Positions 23,342 through 33,019 of a DNA stretch of 64,000 bases are shown here, one piece after another. The translations under genes were made by a program, and so were the position numbers. The stretch spans positions 124,001 to 188,000 of the forward strand of contig JBOFWL010000028.1 in NCBI GenBank assembly GCA_051653605.1. The letters are read 5' to 3'. Under the pieces are notes generated by a model. The model was not told where the DNA came from and did not search any database. It saw only the letters and a program-made list of their open reading frames with translations. The stretch's first letter is position 1. Every line of letters starts with the position of its first letter. The stretch is from JBOFWL01 sp051653605 (lineage in GTDB: Bacteria > Spirochaetota > Brevinematia > Brevinematales > Brevinemataceae).

Positions 23342-24694
23342 TTATCCAATAAGAACATCTTTTATCAGCAGCGATGGGCTACCCGTAGAAACAGGTAAAC
23401 CATTTTGCCCAGCTTTTCCGCAACCACCTAGGCCACCCAGATGTCGGAGATCATTCCCAATTCCAATAATATTATTAAGCGTTGTGAAGAGATTACCCGA
23501 AAGCACCACATCACGGATCATTTGTTTGATACGCCCCCCTTCTACTTGATAGGCATAGGCCGCCGTAAAAGTAAAGGTTTCGAGGTTGGTCATCCCCCCG
23601 AGGCTACCGCAGGCATAGATGCCATCACCCAGCTCTTCTAGCAATTGCTCGAAGCTTTTAGAACCGTTTTCAATATAGGTGTTTGTCATACGGGGGATGG
23701 GAGAATAAAATGGCGATAAAGCCCTTCCATTGCCCGTGGGCGATTGCCCCATCTCGTACGCCGTAAGCCGAGAATGCAAATACGCATTAACTCTTCCTTC
23801 TTTAATAAGTTCTCGTCGTTGTGCAGGCACTCCCTCATCATCGTATGCACACCAGCCACAAAGATTATTCTGACGCCCATCATCGGTAATATTGAGCTCT
23901 TCAACCCCAAGCCTTGCTCCAATTTTTATCTTCGCCAAGACATCAGGATTGTCCGCAAGAAAATCGCCTTCACTCATATGCCCAAAGGCTTCATGCGCAA
24001 AAACACCAGCTAAATCTGGGTCGAGTAGCACTTTATAAGTTCCACCCTCTACCTTAGGTGCCTTCACGAGGTCGCGGACTCTTTTTTTGACGATTTCAAC
24101 ATCTTCTTCGATGCCGTCTAAAATCTCCAGCCCACCATAGGTGCCTCGACTAACATAAGCAGTTTGCAAGGTGCCTTCTGCGGCAATTGATGCAGCAACA
24201 CTCATTCCCAAAAAATGCTTTTTTTGGTGAATATCACTACCACTATTATTTAGGTAATTTTTATCTTTGGTATGATGCGTAAAAGTGACACGCGACGATG
24301 TAAACGCGGGATCTTTAAGGAGATCGTACATCTTCTGCGCATAATGATATTTTTCTTCGAGACTCATCTCCCAAGGGTTTTTAAGCATAGGGTTTTCAAT
24401 GCTATCAACAATTTTAGACGCCGGAACCAGATGCCTAGCCCCCTGCCCCAAAATGTGAACACTCTCTTTGACCCTATCAACTGCCGATGCAAAATCGCCA
24501 TCATTGAAGGACGCAAAGCCTGTTGCCCCGTGATCAAACATTCGCACTGATGCTGATATTGTATCCGAATTGGATATTTGCTCCACCTCGCCATTGGAAA
24601 TCGTCACACTTGCTCCAACGGTATGCTGCGTATTGATTTCTACACTTTCTGCTTCAACGTTTTGGAGAACTGATAGAGCTTTATCTTTCATCAT
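23342..24694 (-). CDS. tldD: TldD-type metalloprotease
   Basis: The 450-residue protein carries the TldD active-site motif HEAFGHMSEGD (zinc-binding HExxxH) and the conserved Cys in GLGGCGKAGQ near the C-terminus, with TNLETFTFTAAYAYQVEGG between. TldD works with TldE/PmbA to degrade unfolded peptides or mature peptide toxins; no TldE gene is next to it here. Its start overlaps the miaB stop by four bases, so the two are translationally coupled. Confidence 0.92.
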   Translation of the reverse strand: MMKDKALSVLQNVEAESVEINTQHTVGASVTISNGEVEQISNSDTISASVRMFDHGATGFASFNDGDFASAVDRVKESVHILGQGARHLVPASKIVDSIENPMLKNPWEMSLEEKYHYAQKMYDLLKDPAFTSSRVTFTHHTKDKNYLNNSGSDIHQKKHFLGMSVAASIAAEGTLQTAYVSRGTYGGLEILDGIEEDVEIVKKRVRDLVKAPKVEGGTYKVLLDPDLAGVFAHEAFGHMSEGDFLADNPDVLAKIKIGARLGVEELNITDDGRQNNLCGWCAYDDEGVPAQRRELIKEGRVNAYLHSRLTAYEMGQSPTGNGRALSPFYSPIPRMTNTYIENGSKSFEQLLEELGDGIYACGSLGGMTNLETFTFTAAYAYQVEGGRIKQMIRDVVLSGNLFTTLNNIIGIGNDLRHLGGLGGCGKAGQNGLPVSTGSPSLLIKDVLIG

Positions 24695-26010
24695 AATAGG
24701 GTTCCTTCTACAAGTGCTTCTTGAGCTGATTTTATCGATACAGGGAGAATTTTCCCAATAAGGCTTTCTTCACTATACACAGCACAGACAACATTATTTC
24801 GAGTTCGCCCAAGATACTGCTTAATAGCTGCCTCAGGATTTTGAAGGCTATGTTTACTTTCTCGGTCGAACAACACTTCGGTTTGCGAACCCACCCATTT
24901 TTGCATTTGTTGCGCCAAAATCGTTCGGTGAATTTTTACCAAGGCATCAACCCTTTTAAGTTTGACGTCTTCTGGGACTTGATCCTCAAATTTTTCGGCT
25001 GGGGTATTAGGACGCGTATTATATCGATAAATAAAGGCTTCCGAGTAGCCAATATCGGTGAAAAGCTTGTAGGTATCTTCGAAATCTTGATCGGTTTCGG
25101 TGGGAAAACCCGTTAAAATATCCGTTGAAAGTGTAATCCCTGGGCATACCTTTCGGATTTCTTCAATTTTTTGGCGATACAACTCGTTTGTGTAGCCTCT
25201 TTTCATCAAGCTAAGGATTCTGTCACTCCCCGATTGAAAGGGCAAGTGCAAGTACGAAATAATACTTTTATGTGTATTCATTAATTCTGCAGTTTCGAGT
25301 AAAAACTCTCTGGGGTGAGCCGTAAGAAACGTAATACGAGGAATAGATGTTTTCGTTGCTAGGGCATCCAGAAGATCGGGAAGACGTTTTCCTTGCCATC
25401 GGTAGGTATCTATCGTTTGTGCTAGCAGGCATAATTCTAGCACACCTTCGGATTCTAGTTGCTTTGCATTCTCGATAACATCTTCGAAAGGTCGATTCTG
25501 CTCTTTCCCTCTTACATGAGGGACGATGCAATAAGAACAAAATTTATTACATCCGTGCGCAACAGGAAGAAACGCTTTGAACGGTGTTTCTTTCGATGGT
25601 TTCGCTGGCATAAACGAGTACGCCGAACCAAAACCCAAATGCGTATGCGCCGCTTGAAGATCATCCATATAATTGAAGACTTCGTCTTTAGCGTAGGTAC
25701 CCCACACTATTTTTACAACATCAGAAAAACGTTTTTGCATCTCCATACCAACATTTTCACTCATACACCCCATCAGAATGACATTCAAGGGGCGTGAAGA
25801 CGCATTATTATAGGCACGAAAAAAGCCTAAACGCCCCGCTATTCTAGCTTCGGCCGTCTCCCGAACAGAACATGTATTGATGATGACAAAGTCGGCATTC
25901 TCGTGAGTATCCTGCACAGTATGCCCACGACGTATTGCATCCGATTTAAGAGAATCTGCCTCTGCCAAGTTCATTTGGCAGCCGTAAGTTTCAAAAAAAA
26001 GTGAAGCCAT
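24691..26010 (-). CDS. miaB: tRNA-2-methylthio-N6-dimethylallyladenosine synthase MiaB
   Basis: The 439-residue methylthiotransferase has the N-terminal cluster cysteines (TYGCQMN, NTCSVRE, MGCMSEN), the radical-SAM motif CNKFCSYC, and a TRAM-like C-terminal domain. It adds the methylthio group to i6A37 of tRNAs. QMNLAEADSL and the absence of an MtaB-type motif favour MiaB over its paralogs. It is the first gene of a coupled pair with tldD. Confidence 0.94.
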   Translation of the reverse strand: MASLFFETYGCQMNLAEADSLKSDAIRRGHTVQDTHENADFVIINTCSVRETAEARIAGRLGFFRAYNNASSRPLNVILMGCMSENVGMEMQKRFSDVVKIVWGTYAKDEVFNYMDDLQAAHTHLGFGSAYSFMPAKPSKETPFKAFLPVAHGCNKFCSYCIVPHVRGKEQNRPFEDVIENAKQLESEGVLELCLLAQTIDTYRWQGKRLPDLLDALATKTSIPRITFLTAHPREFLLETAELMNTHKSIISYLHLPFQSGSDRILSLMKRGYTNELYRQKIEEIRKVCPGITLSTDILTGFPTETDQDFEDTYKLFTDIGYSEAFIYRYNTRPNTPAEKFEDQVPEDVKLKRVDALVKIHRTILAQQMQKWVGSQTEVLFDRESKHSLQNPEAAIKQYLGRTRNNVVCAVYSEESLIGKILPVSIKSAQEALVEGTLL

Positions 26011-26077
26011 TATTGATATATCCTATTTTATTACTAATTGTTTTATTCTACAAGGTTTAAAGGGAGATTGTCAAGCC

Positions 26078-27184
26078 CTAGCGAATAATACGGTACGGCG
26101 TAATAACCGCTTTATTATCTGGGTCTATCCCTTTAAAGAGCCCTATAACCGTCACTCTGTTGCCATTGGCGATCTCTTCCATCCCTCTTATCTCCACCGC
26201 AGCAATGCCTTGCACTTGAGGGCTTCCATCATATCCAATAAGAAGATCGAAGGATGTCGAGCTGCGGCCTTGGTGATTTACCTTCGCCACCACTCCTTCC
26301 CAACGAACCACCACACCCTTATAAAGAAAGGGGCGTGAAGCTAACTCCGTATAGGAGGGAATATAATCGATATTTTCGTAATTAGCCTCGCCGATAAAGC
26401 CTTCCAGCACATAGGCGCGCTCTTTAATTGCCTCCGAGCCTTCAGATGATAGAATCTCATTAGCTAAGATACGGGACTGGTTAGGTTTATTCATCGAAAT
26501 TAGCTCTCTTAGTTGAGCAACCTTCGCTGAGGCCGTTTCATCATCCATAGGAGGAAGAAGATTCTCCCTCGCCTCGAGGATCTGAGCCATGCCAATAATA
26601 GTAGGGTTAGATGGAAGCTGCGCCGCTGCACGATTTCGAATATTTAGTTTTAAAATGCCGTTTCTAAGGTAGGGATAACTCCAAAAAAGCAAGCCCACCA
26701 GTAAAAAAATAAGAATAGGTATCAGACGCCACCCAATTTTTTTAGCAAGATTTTTAACAAAAAGAGAAATGTTTACTCCATTAGAGGGCATAGTAACCAC
26801 GATCAACGACGCCAATGCCACCGAGCCTTTGGACAATCGGATAGCTTCGAGGGTTTTATCCAGCAGGGGAGACTTAATATTATCCGTAGCATCAAGTAAG
26901 ACCTCGACAGCTTGAGTATCTTTTCCATCGCCTAGGTAGGCTAACGCTAAGCCATTATAAGCTTCGGGGTCGTACGCCGCACTTTGGATTAATTCTTCAA
27001 AATAAGAAGCCGCCTCTCGAAAAAGAGACTCGCGTAAGCATATATACCCCATGCCTTTAAGGGCGATAGGATCATCCATTTCTTCCCATTCTTTACGGGC
27101 AAGTTTATAATTGCCACTGCAAAAAGCAGCGACAGCAATTTTATGTTTTTTTGGAGCAGTGCCTTTAAATTGAATATGCATCAT
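26078..27184 (-). CDS. TPR membrane protein, hypothetical
   Basis: The 368-residue protein has N-terminal TPR-like helices (residues about 14-110, with AYNGLALAYLGDG), a single membrane helix (about 152-172, LIPILIFLLVGLLFWSYPYL), a helical linker, and a C-terminal beta domain from about 275 (RPFLYKGVVVRWEGVVAKV) resembling an OB-like fold. The C-terminal part should lie outside the cytoplasm. Family not recognised; a scaffold role in the envelope is plausible. Confidence 0.7.
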   Translation of the reverse strand: MMHIQFKGTAPKKHKIAVAAFCSGNYKLARKEWEEMDDPIALKGMGYICLRESLFREAASYFEELIQSAAYDPEAYNGLALAYLGDGKDTQAVEVLLDATDNIKSPLLDKTLEAIRLSKGSVALASLIVVTMPSNGVNISLFVKNLAKKIGWRLIPILIFLLVGLLFWSYPYLRNGILKLNIRNRAAAQLPSNPTIIGMAQILEARENLLPPMDDETASAKVAQLRELISMNKPNQSRILANEILSSEGSEAIKERAYVLEGFIGEANYENIDYIPSYTELASRPFLYKGVVVRWEGVVAKVNHQGRSSTSFDLLIGYDGSPQVQGIAAVEIRGMEEIANGNRVTVIGLFKGIDPDNKAVITPYRIIR

Positions 27185-27253
27185 TTCCTCCCGAGTTCTT
27201 CTTTAATTATTATAAGTTTTTTTTATGATTATCTCAAACTATAAGAGAAAACA

Positions 27254-27282
27254 TTGACAGAGAGGGCTTCTTCTTCTAGAAT
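27254..27282 (+). promoter_or_regulatory. promoter of the Bat-like operon
   Basis: TTGACA (27254-27259) and TAGAAT (27277-27282) with 17-base spacing, about 40 bases before the first gene. Confidence 0.7.
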
Positions 27283-27324
27283 ATAAGAAGGAAGTAGGAA
27301 ATCCGTTTATTGTTAGAGGTGATC

Positions 27325-28212
27325 ATGTTTTGGATTTTTTTATTCTTTTTTATTACTCCTATCTCAGCACAAAATGCTCCCACCAATATGCAAGTTGGTG
27401 TGAATGCACAAGTTTCTAAGCTTGAGTTTGGTAAACCTTTCTCCGTATCTTATGTTTTGCCCCAGCAGATTATATCAATTATCAGTGTTGACACCAATGT
27501 TGTCGACCCCATTACAACCCGCATTGGGGGATTATCAATTGAGGGGACATCATTTACCATCGAGGCAGCCTATTTTAGTGCTAGTTCCTATGAGTTTCCA
27601 TCGTTTTTGGTAACCGCATTAGATACCCAGAATAATACAAATCTTTTTTATACTCCAGGATTTACTGTTCCCGTTTCCAACGCCATTGATACGACAAATA
27701 TTCAATTTGCAGATATTATCGACCCTCCTTTTGTATGGAATCATATTTGGACGATAGCAATTGCCGCTTTACTTGCCATTATCGCAATAATTATCCTACT
27801 TAGCATGAGAAAACGCGTTGTTGCACCTAAAAAAGTCGACCCTATCGAGCCTTTCCGCCAGCTTCAGCAGCGATTAAGCCTTCTCGAATCTCAAAAAAGC
27901 TCCCTCACAGAAGAAACTTACAAAATTTTCTATGTAGAACTCTCCGAAGTGATACGTGGCTTGCTCACACTAGAAGTTATGCCACTAGCCCTCGAAAGCT
28001 CCACCAGAGATATTTTAGACACCTTGAAAAAACGACGTATTCCCAGCTCGCAGCGGGAGCATGCCGCATTGGTTCTTCGCACCTGTGACGCCGCAAAATA
28101 CGCAAAAGCCGTTTTCCCTCAAGAACACACCGATAGAGTATTTCAAAGTGCCTCAGAACTCTTTAGAATCATCCCTCATACCCATGAGCCATCCCAGGAG
28201 CGTACTAAATGA
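27325..28212 (+). CDS. secreted/membrane protein of the Bat-like operon (BatD/DUF4381-like)
   Basis: The 295-residue protein starts at ATG 27325 behind GAGG (a TTG at 27310 is less likely). It has a signal peptide (FWIFLFFFITPISAQ), a beta-sandwich periplasmic domain, one membrane helix (about 142-165) and a cytoplasmic helical domain. This layout recalls the BatD or DUF4381 proteins found next to von Willebrand Bat proteins. The next gene starts within its last codons (ATGA overlap). Confidence 0.68.
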   Translation: MFWIFLFFFITPISAQNAPTNMQVGVNAQVSKLEFGKPFSVSYVLPQQIISIISVDTNVVDPITTRIGGLSIEGTSFTIEAAYFSASSYEFPSFLVTALDTQNNTNLFYTPGFTVPVSNAIDTTNIQFADIIDPPFVWNHIWTIAIAALLAIIAIIILLSMRKRVVAPKKVDPIEPFRQLQQRLSLLESQKSSLTEETYKIFYVELSEVIRGLLTLEVMPLALESSTRDILDTLKKRRIPSSQREHAALVLRTCDAAKYAKAVFPQEHTDRVFQSASELFRIIPHTHEPSQERTK

Positions 28213-29249
28213 ACTTCGAAAATCCTTGGTATCTTCTTTTTTTATTGGCCATTCCTCTTTATGTCATCCTTAAATATACACGCATTTTTCGCAAATACCA
28301 CAAAGACGCCGTTTTTCCCTACCCTTGGATCTCTCTTGTAAGAAAAGATAATTTTGCGCCTGCGTTTCGTATTTTACATGACATACTAATTTTAAGCTCC
28401 GTTGCCTGCTTGGCTATCGCATTGTCTAGGCCTCGAGGCGGCACCTCCATAACCGACGAAAGAGCCACCGGCGTTGATATTGTTGTTGTACACGATGTTT
28501 CTGGTTCGATGGATTTTGTTGACGAGCCTCCGGCAAATCTTCGACGTCAGGGCGATCATTTTTTTGATATTGATGGCTCGCTAAAAGATAAATCTAGAAT
28601 TTCCAGTGCAAAACGAGCAATAAAAAAATACATCGACTTACAAGACCAAAATAGAATTGCCCTCGTTCTTTTTGGCACCTATGCCTTAACAAAATCACCC
28701 CTAAGCTCGGATAAAGAGTTGATCAAAACGCTCATTGATGAGATCGGAACCTTCGTCGATGGGGCAACGGCTATCGGAACCGGCATTTTGACAGGGCTTA
28801 ACCGCATTAAAAGCTCCGAAGCAAAGAGTAAAGTTATGATTTTGGTGACAGATGGCGTTAATAATGCAGGAATTGTTGATCCTCTTACCGCGGCAAAAGC
28901 TGCTCGCGAGTTAGGAGTTCGGATTTACACAATCGGCTTTGGAAATCATAATGCCTATCTTGCTCCCGTCAATCAAGAACGCACCGTATATACCCTAGGA
29001 AATACAGTAGAATTTAACGATGAAGTTCTCGTGCAAATTGCCGATATAACTGGAGGGAGATATTTCTCCGCGCAGGGCGAAACAGCTCTGCAAGATGTAT
29101 ATACCGAAATTGATAAACTTGAAAAAAGCGAATATAATATCCGTCGTCGAGTCCTTTATGAAGAAAAATTTTCAGGCTGGTTAATAGCTGCCTTTACCTT
29201 ATTCTGCTTATGGATAGGAGTCGGCACAATTGTTCTACGCATTCCATAG
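28209..29249 (+). CDS. von Willebrand factor A domain protein, BatA/BatB-like
   Basis: The 346-residue protein has two N-terminal membrane helices, a VWA domain with MIDAS motif DVSGS (HDVSGSMDF, near residue 98), a conserved Thr region (GATAIGTGI) and the Asp loop (LVTDGVNNAG), and a C-terminal membrane helix. This is the BatA/BatB layout. Such proteins work with MoxR ATPases in envelope stress tolerance. A MoxR gene is in the window (41801-42784) but not in this operon. Confidence 0.88.
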   Translation: MNFENPWYLLFLLAIPLYVILKYTRIFRKYHKDAVFPYPWISLVRKDNFAPAFRILHDILILSSVACLAIALSRPRGGTSITDERATGVDIVVVHDVSGSMDFVDEPPANLRRQGDHFFDIDGSLKDKSRISSAKRAIKKYIDLQDQNRIALVLFGTYALTKSPLSSDKELIKTLIDEIGTFVDGATAIGTGILTGLNRIKSSEAKSKVMILVTDGVNNAGIVDPLTAAKAARELGVRIYTIGFGNHNAYLAPVNQERTVYTLGNTVEFNDEVLVQIADITGGRYFSAQGETALQDVYTEIDKLEKSEYNIRRRVLYEEKFSGWLIAAFTLFCLWIGVGTIVLRIP

Positions 29250-29258
29250 GAGGCTTCC

Positions 29259-30215
29259 ATGAAGAAGCAAAGTATCTTATCTGTGAATATTTTATTCATC
29301 CTTAGTATTATTTGTTTTCTATACGTGACAAGTTGTAATAAAAGCACGAAAAGTACAACATATCCATGGGCTGAATCGCGAAAAGATGCTCTTATTTCAT
29401 TAGAATTAGAAGATCTTCGTCTTAATTCGCCTAAAAAATTCACGATTTCAAAAGAAAACGGAGTTTTAAGAGTATCTAAGCCTATTTTTTATAAAATATC
29501 CCCGAATCGGATTGCAATTTTCGCCACAACATTCATGAATCTTAAACCTAAAAACATTTTTACAAATGTTTCCCCCGAAGAATACAATGCTTACGGGCTT
29601 AATACTCCTCAAATTCGATTGCATTCAAAAATCAAGGGGCTTCCCGATTCAACTCTTATTTTGGGAACGTCAACAACGCTTGGTGGGGATGTCTATACCG
29701 CCCTCGAAAGCAACAAAAATACTGTCTACCTTCTCTCTAATGAGGAAGCTTCCATTATTTTAGGCGGGCTTAGCAGTCTCCTCAACAACACCCCTTTTGA
29801 TACCGAATACGACGATGAAACACATGTTATGTTTAGAAATTTAATGGATGAATCATGGCATTTTGTTAAAACGAATAGTTTTTGGGTTCAACTTCCAACG
29901 ATGGAAACCAATAGAGACTGGGGTATGCGTAGATTTCTCCAACAAGCAAAAGATTTTCGCTTCGAAACCAATAATATTTCCTATGATATTTCACCAAATG
30001 AGCTCAGTAATATAGGAATCGACATGAATACTAGCCCTTACTTTAAAGTTTCAGGAAATAATTCAAGCTACAGTATTTATGTTGGCAACGAACAGAATGG
30101 CGTCTATCAAGTTTATATTCCAGAAATGCAAGCATCTGTTATGGTAGGCTCGGCCTTTATCAACCAAATTTTCCGCCTATCGATGGAAGACCTCGCCCCA
30201 ACAAAACGTTCATGA
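29259..30215 (+). CDS. DUF4340-like lipoprotein
   Basis: The 318-residue protein has a signal sequence with a lipobox ending VTSC (Cys about residue 26), then repeated beta-rich modules (SPNRIAIFATTFMNLKPKNIF, TLILGTSTTLGGDVYTAL) typical of DUF4340 proteins. Those proteins are often found with gliding or ABC-export genes; function is unknown. It sits ten bases after the VWA gene and overlaps the next gene by four bases. Confidence 0.7.
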   Translation: MKKQSILSVNILFILSIICFLYVTSCNKSTKSTTYPWAESRKDALISLELEDLRLNSPKKFTISKENGVLRVSKPIFYKISPNRIAIFATTFMNLKPKNIFTNVSPEEYNAYGLNTPQIRLHSKIKGLPDSTLILGTSTTLGGDVYTALESNKNTVYLLSNEEASIILGGLSSLLNNTPFDTEYDDETHVMFRNLMDESWHFVKTNSFWVQLPTMETNRDWGMRRFLQQAKDFRFETNNISYDISPNELSNIGIDMNTSPYFKVSGNNSSYSIYVGNEQNGVYQVYIPEMQASVMVGSAFINQIFRLSMEDLAPTKRS

Positions 30216-30805
30216 TAGAGGATATATACCGCTTGTTTCTTTCTTGCCCTCAAGCTAATGGCGCACTTGTATTTGAACAAAATACCTACTATGGGGTATT
30301 ATTCAAAAAAGACGTTGAACTTGCCATTAAATCGGGGGAGTACAACTTTAATATAGCAGCTAGCCTTGTTATTATTCCGATTTCTGAATTAGAAGAGAAC
30401 ATCTTCTCAGCTCGCCCCCGATCTAAAACAAGAATTCCCTCGCTGGATATTATGGGAAAGAATTTAGAATCGTTTTCTTACGAAGAATTTGTATCAGAAT
30501 TCCACCCTGGAGACTTTCGTATTTCTCTTATTGAAATTTTGAATGACTACGAATTTCCATTACTTATCCTTAATCGATTCAAAACAGCTGTCTACGCAAA
30601 TCCAGCAGCAGAAAAAATTTTCGTCGATCCAAAGGGAAAACGGATGAGTACGATTCTAGAAGACTTCATCATCGAAGCCACTGAAAATCGAATTACCCTC
30701 ATTGGTGGAGGAAGTATATGGAATATGCAAGTTTCTCATTCTCAAAATGAGCGGAGTTTATATTTTATTTATCAATTTATACCGCTTAACCATAACGAAT
30801 TTTAA
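30212..30805 (+). CDS. PAS-like cytoplasmic protein ending the Bat-like operon
   Basis: The 197-residue soluble protein has a C-terminal segment (about 105-190) resembling a PAS fold: FPLLILNRFKTAVYANPAAEKIF followed by beta strands ending LYFIYQFIPL. The N-terminal half is an alpha/beta domain of unknown type. A sensor of ligand or redox state is possible. It overlaps the DUF4340-like gene by four bases and ends at a terminator. Confidence 0.55.
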   Translation: MIEDIYRLFLSCPQANGALVFEQNTYYGVLFKKDVELAIKSGEYNFNIAASLVIIPISELEENIFSARPRSKTRIPSLDIMGKNLESFSYEEFVSEFHPGDFRISLIEILNDYEFPLLILNRFKTAVYANPAAEKIFVDPKGKRMSTILEDFIIEATENRITLIGGGSIWNMQVSHSQNERSLYFIYQFIPLNHNEF

Positions 30806-30820
30806 AATTTATACCAAAAG

Positions 30821-30850
30821 AAAACCCCTCCAAATTGGAGGGGTAATTTA
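30821..30850. terminator. bidirectional terminator between the Bat-like operon and rseP
   Basis: CCCCTCC/GGAGGGG stem with a five-base loop, A run on the left and T-rich on the right. Confidence 0.88.
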
Positions 30851-32266
30851 TTAAGGATTATTCTGTTGATGCACATCCGCTTTTGCACGCCTTTCCTGAG
30901 AAAGATTTCGGATATCATTAATGAAAACAAATATCGCAATAGCAAAAAGGAAAATTAATCCAGCTTGTTCAATCCAAGAAACAACTTTTTCCACCCGAGC
31001 CGACCAAGGAGTATAACTAAAAGCTGATTTAACTGCACTCAGAACAAGAATACCACCATCAAGCCCTGGAAGTGGCATCATATTGAAAACGGCTAAGGCA
31101 ATACTCAACATAACAGCAAAACGAATAAGCAAAATAAAATCGAGTGTTTGTGCTATTGTTCCCGTCATAGAGACAATTCTTACGGGCCCTGAAAGATTTT
31201 TCTGAACATTCACTTTGCCTGTAAAAATTTTCTGAATCGATACCAACATTTGATTGATCTGCACATTAAGTTCATGCCCTGCAAGCATTAAGCTGTGGTC
31301 AAGGCCACTACCTTTTACGGTTACCGCAATTAATTCTGGATCACCATATTCAATACCCAAGGGGGCACTGCCTAGCGTTAATTCATAATCAAGCACCTCA
31401 TCACCACGGCGGATTTGAATATGGATCTCTTTATCTTTTAAAATCATTTTTGATTTTTCAAGATCATTGAAAATATCTTGAGCTTCATGAGCATAACGAA
31501 TATTTTGTCCATTGATAGAAATAAGCACATCGCCAATACGTAGACCAGACTCTGCTGCAAGAGAATCTTCTTTAATGCTAGCAATTTCAGCAGGTCGGAT
31601 AGGAGCCACGCCTAAAAAAGATAAGCCACTATCAACCTCAATTGGAGTAAAGGAAACCGTTGTTTCTTTCCCATCTCTTACATAAGTGACCGTAGGCGAC
31701 TCTTTTTGATTAAGCAAAAGCGCCATCGTAATATCATTAAAATAACGAATAGGTGCTCCAGATACAGCTATGATAGTATCTCCAGATCGCACTCCAGCTT
31801 CCCATGCCGGTGAAGGCAATTCTTTCTCCTGCTGCATAACGGTAGGAGAAACCTGAACAATATTGGAAATTTGACGCTCTGTGTATCCAATTTGAAAAAT
31901 AGCCACAAGGGTGACAAGAGCAAAAATAATATTGAATAAACTTCCCCCGATAATAGCCAGAAATTTTGCCCAGAAAGGTGCATTCATCATCGATCGTGGG
32001 TCTTTTCGGGTTTCTTCGTTGTCCTCACCAAAGGCGCAGAAGCCACCAAATGGAATCCATCCTATTTGATAAAGCGTTTCACCAAATTGACGACTCCAAA
32101 TTGCTTTTCCCATGCCAACAGAAAAAACATCCACCCTAATACCACACATTTTTGCCATAAGCAAGTGTCCAGTTTCGTGAATAGCCACTAAGATCCCTAG
32201 CACAAGAAGAGCGGCAATAATGCCAAATACAAACATCAATGTTTGAGGACTGAATAATTGATCCAT
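30851..32266 (-). CDS. rseP: site-2 intramembrane zinc protease
   Basis: The 471-residue membrane protein has the metalloprotease motif HETGHLL (H30, E31, H34), two PDZ domains (around residues 120-215 and 215-305), and the third zinc ligand motif MPLPGLDGG near residue 400. It cleaves transmembrane segments of anti-sigma factors or leftover signal peptides. It is the last of a minus-strand run starting at metG-ackA-rlmB; spacing to rlmB is 15 bases. Confidence 0.94.
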   Translation of the reverse strand: MDQLFSPQTLMFVFGIIAALLVLGILVAIHETGHLLMAKMCGIRVDVFSVGMGKAIWSRQFGETLYQIGWIPFGGFCAFGEDNEETRKDPRSMMNAPFWAKFLAIIGGSLFNIIFALVTLVAIFQIGYTERQISNIVQVSPTVMQQEKELPSPAWEAGVRSGDTIIAVSGAPIRYFNDITMALLLNQKESPTVTYVRDGKETTVSFTPIEVDSGLSFLGVAPIRPAEIASIKEDSLAAESGLRIGDVLISINGQNIRYAHEAQDIFNDLEKSKMILKDKEIHIQIRRGDEVLDYELTLGSAPLGIEYGDPELIAVTVKGSGLDHSLMLAGHELNVQINQMLVSIQKIFTGKVNVQKNLSGPVRIVSMTGTIAQTLDFILLIRFAVMLSIALAVFNMMPLPGLDGGILVLSAVKSAFSYTPWSARVEKVVSWIEQAGLIFLFAIAIFVFINDIRNLSQERRAKADVHQQNNP

Positions 32267-32281
32267 AATGCTTCCTAAGGT

Positions 32282-33010
32282 TTAAATTTTTAAATGACGA
32301 TGCCAAAGAGACTGCATTGCAATCGCCGCTGCCACCGAAACGTTGAAGGAATCCAAAAGTTTTGTGGACGCTAACGCCTTACGATGCGTACATAAATTTT
32401 TTATTCCCTTTCGGATGCCTTCCCTCTCTGAGCCAAGTATTAAACAAATGCCGGCATCATCATTGGGAGTACTCTCTAATGGCTCTTTAGAAGCTCCATC
32501 TAGGGCAATAACACTAAAACCCTGCGACTTCATCGCTTCTATCTCTGTTTTGAGATTGTCAACATAGGCTGTTGGAAGCTTATATAAAGCTCCAGCCGAC
32601 GATCTGACCGTTTGAGGAGTGATACGCGCACTATTATCCTTGGGAAGCAACAGCAATTGCGCGCCCAACAATACCGCAGAACGCATAATCGCCCCTAAAT
32701 TCCCTGTGTCTGTAACACCATCTAGCATTAATACGCGTTTATAAGTGGTATAATCAGATTCATATATCATATCTTCGGTAATAATATTTGCTGGCAACGG
32801 CATTTCCGCAATAACACCTTGATGTTTTTGAGTGCCCGAAAGCTTATCCATTTCTTTTTCTGAAATAAATTTCATTGGCACATCAGCATCACGAACCATG
32901 CGTCGAAGCCCAGGGTATTTATCCCCTTTTTGAGCATCAAACCAAACGGTAGAAAGGTGAAGCCCCTCATTAAGAGCTTCTTCTATAGAATTTCGTCCGT
33001 AGACTATCAC
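32282..33010 (-). CDS. rlmB: TrmH/SpoU-family RNA 2'-O-methyltransferase, RlmB-like
   Basis: The 242-residue protein has an N-terminal RNA-binding part (IVYGRNSIEEAL) and the SPOUT knot motifs: DGVTDTGNLGAIMRSAVLLGA, LILGSEREGI and LDSFNVSVAAAIAM. The trefoil-knot enzymes of this group methylate 23S rRNA G2251 or a related site. Length and the N-terminal domain favour RlmB over TrmL or TrmH. It lies between ackA and rseP in the same direction. Confidence 0.88.
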   Translation of the reverse strand: MIVYGRNSIEEALNEGLHLSTVWFDAQKGDKYPGLRRMVRDADVPMKFISEKEMDKLSGTQKHQGVIAEMPLPANIITEDMIYESDYTTYKRVLMLDGVTDTGNLGAIMRSAVLLGAQLLLLPKDNSARITPQTVRSSAGALYKLPTAYVDNLKTEIEAMKSQGFSVIALDGASKEPLESTPNDDAGICLILGSEREGIRKGIKNLCTHRKALASTKLLDSFNVSVAAAIAMQSLWHRHLKI

Positions 33011-33019
33011 AGGCTATCC

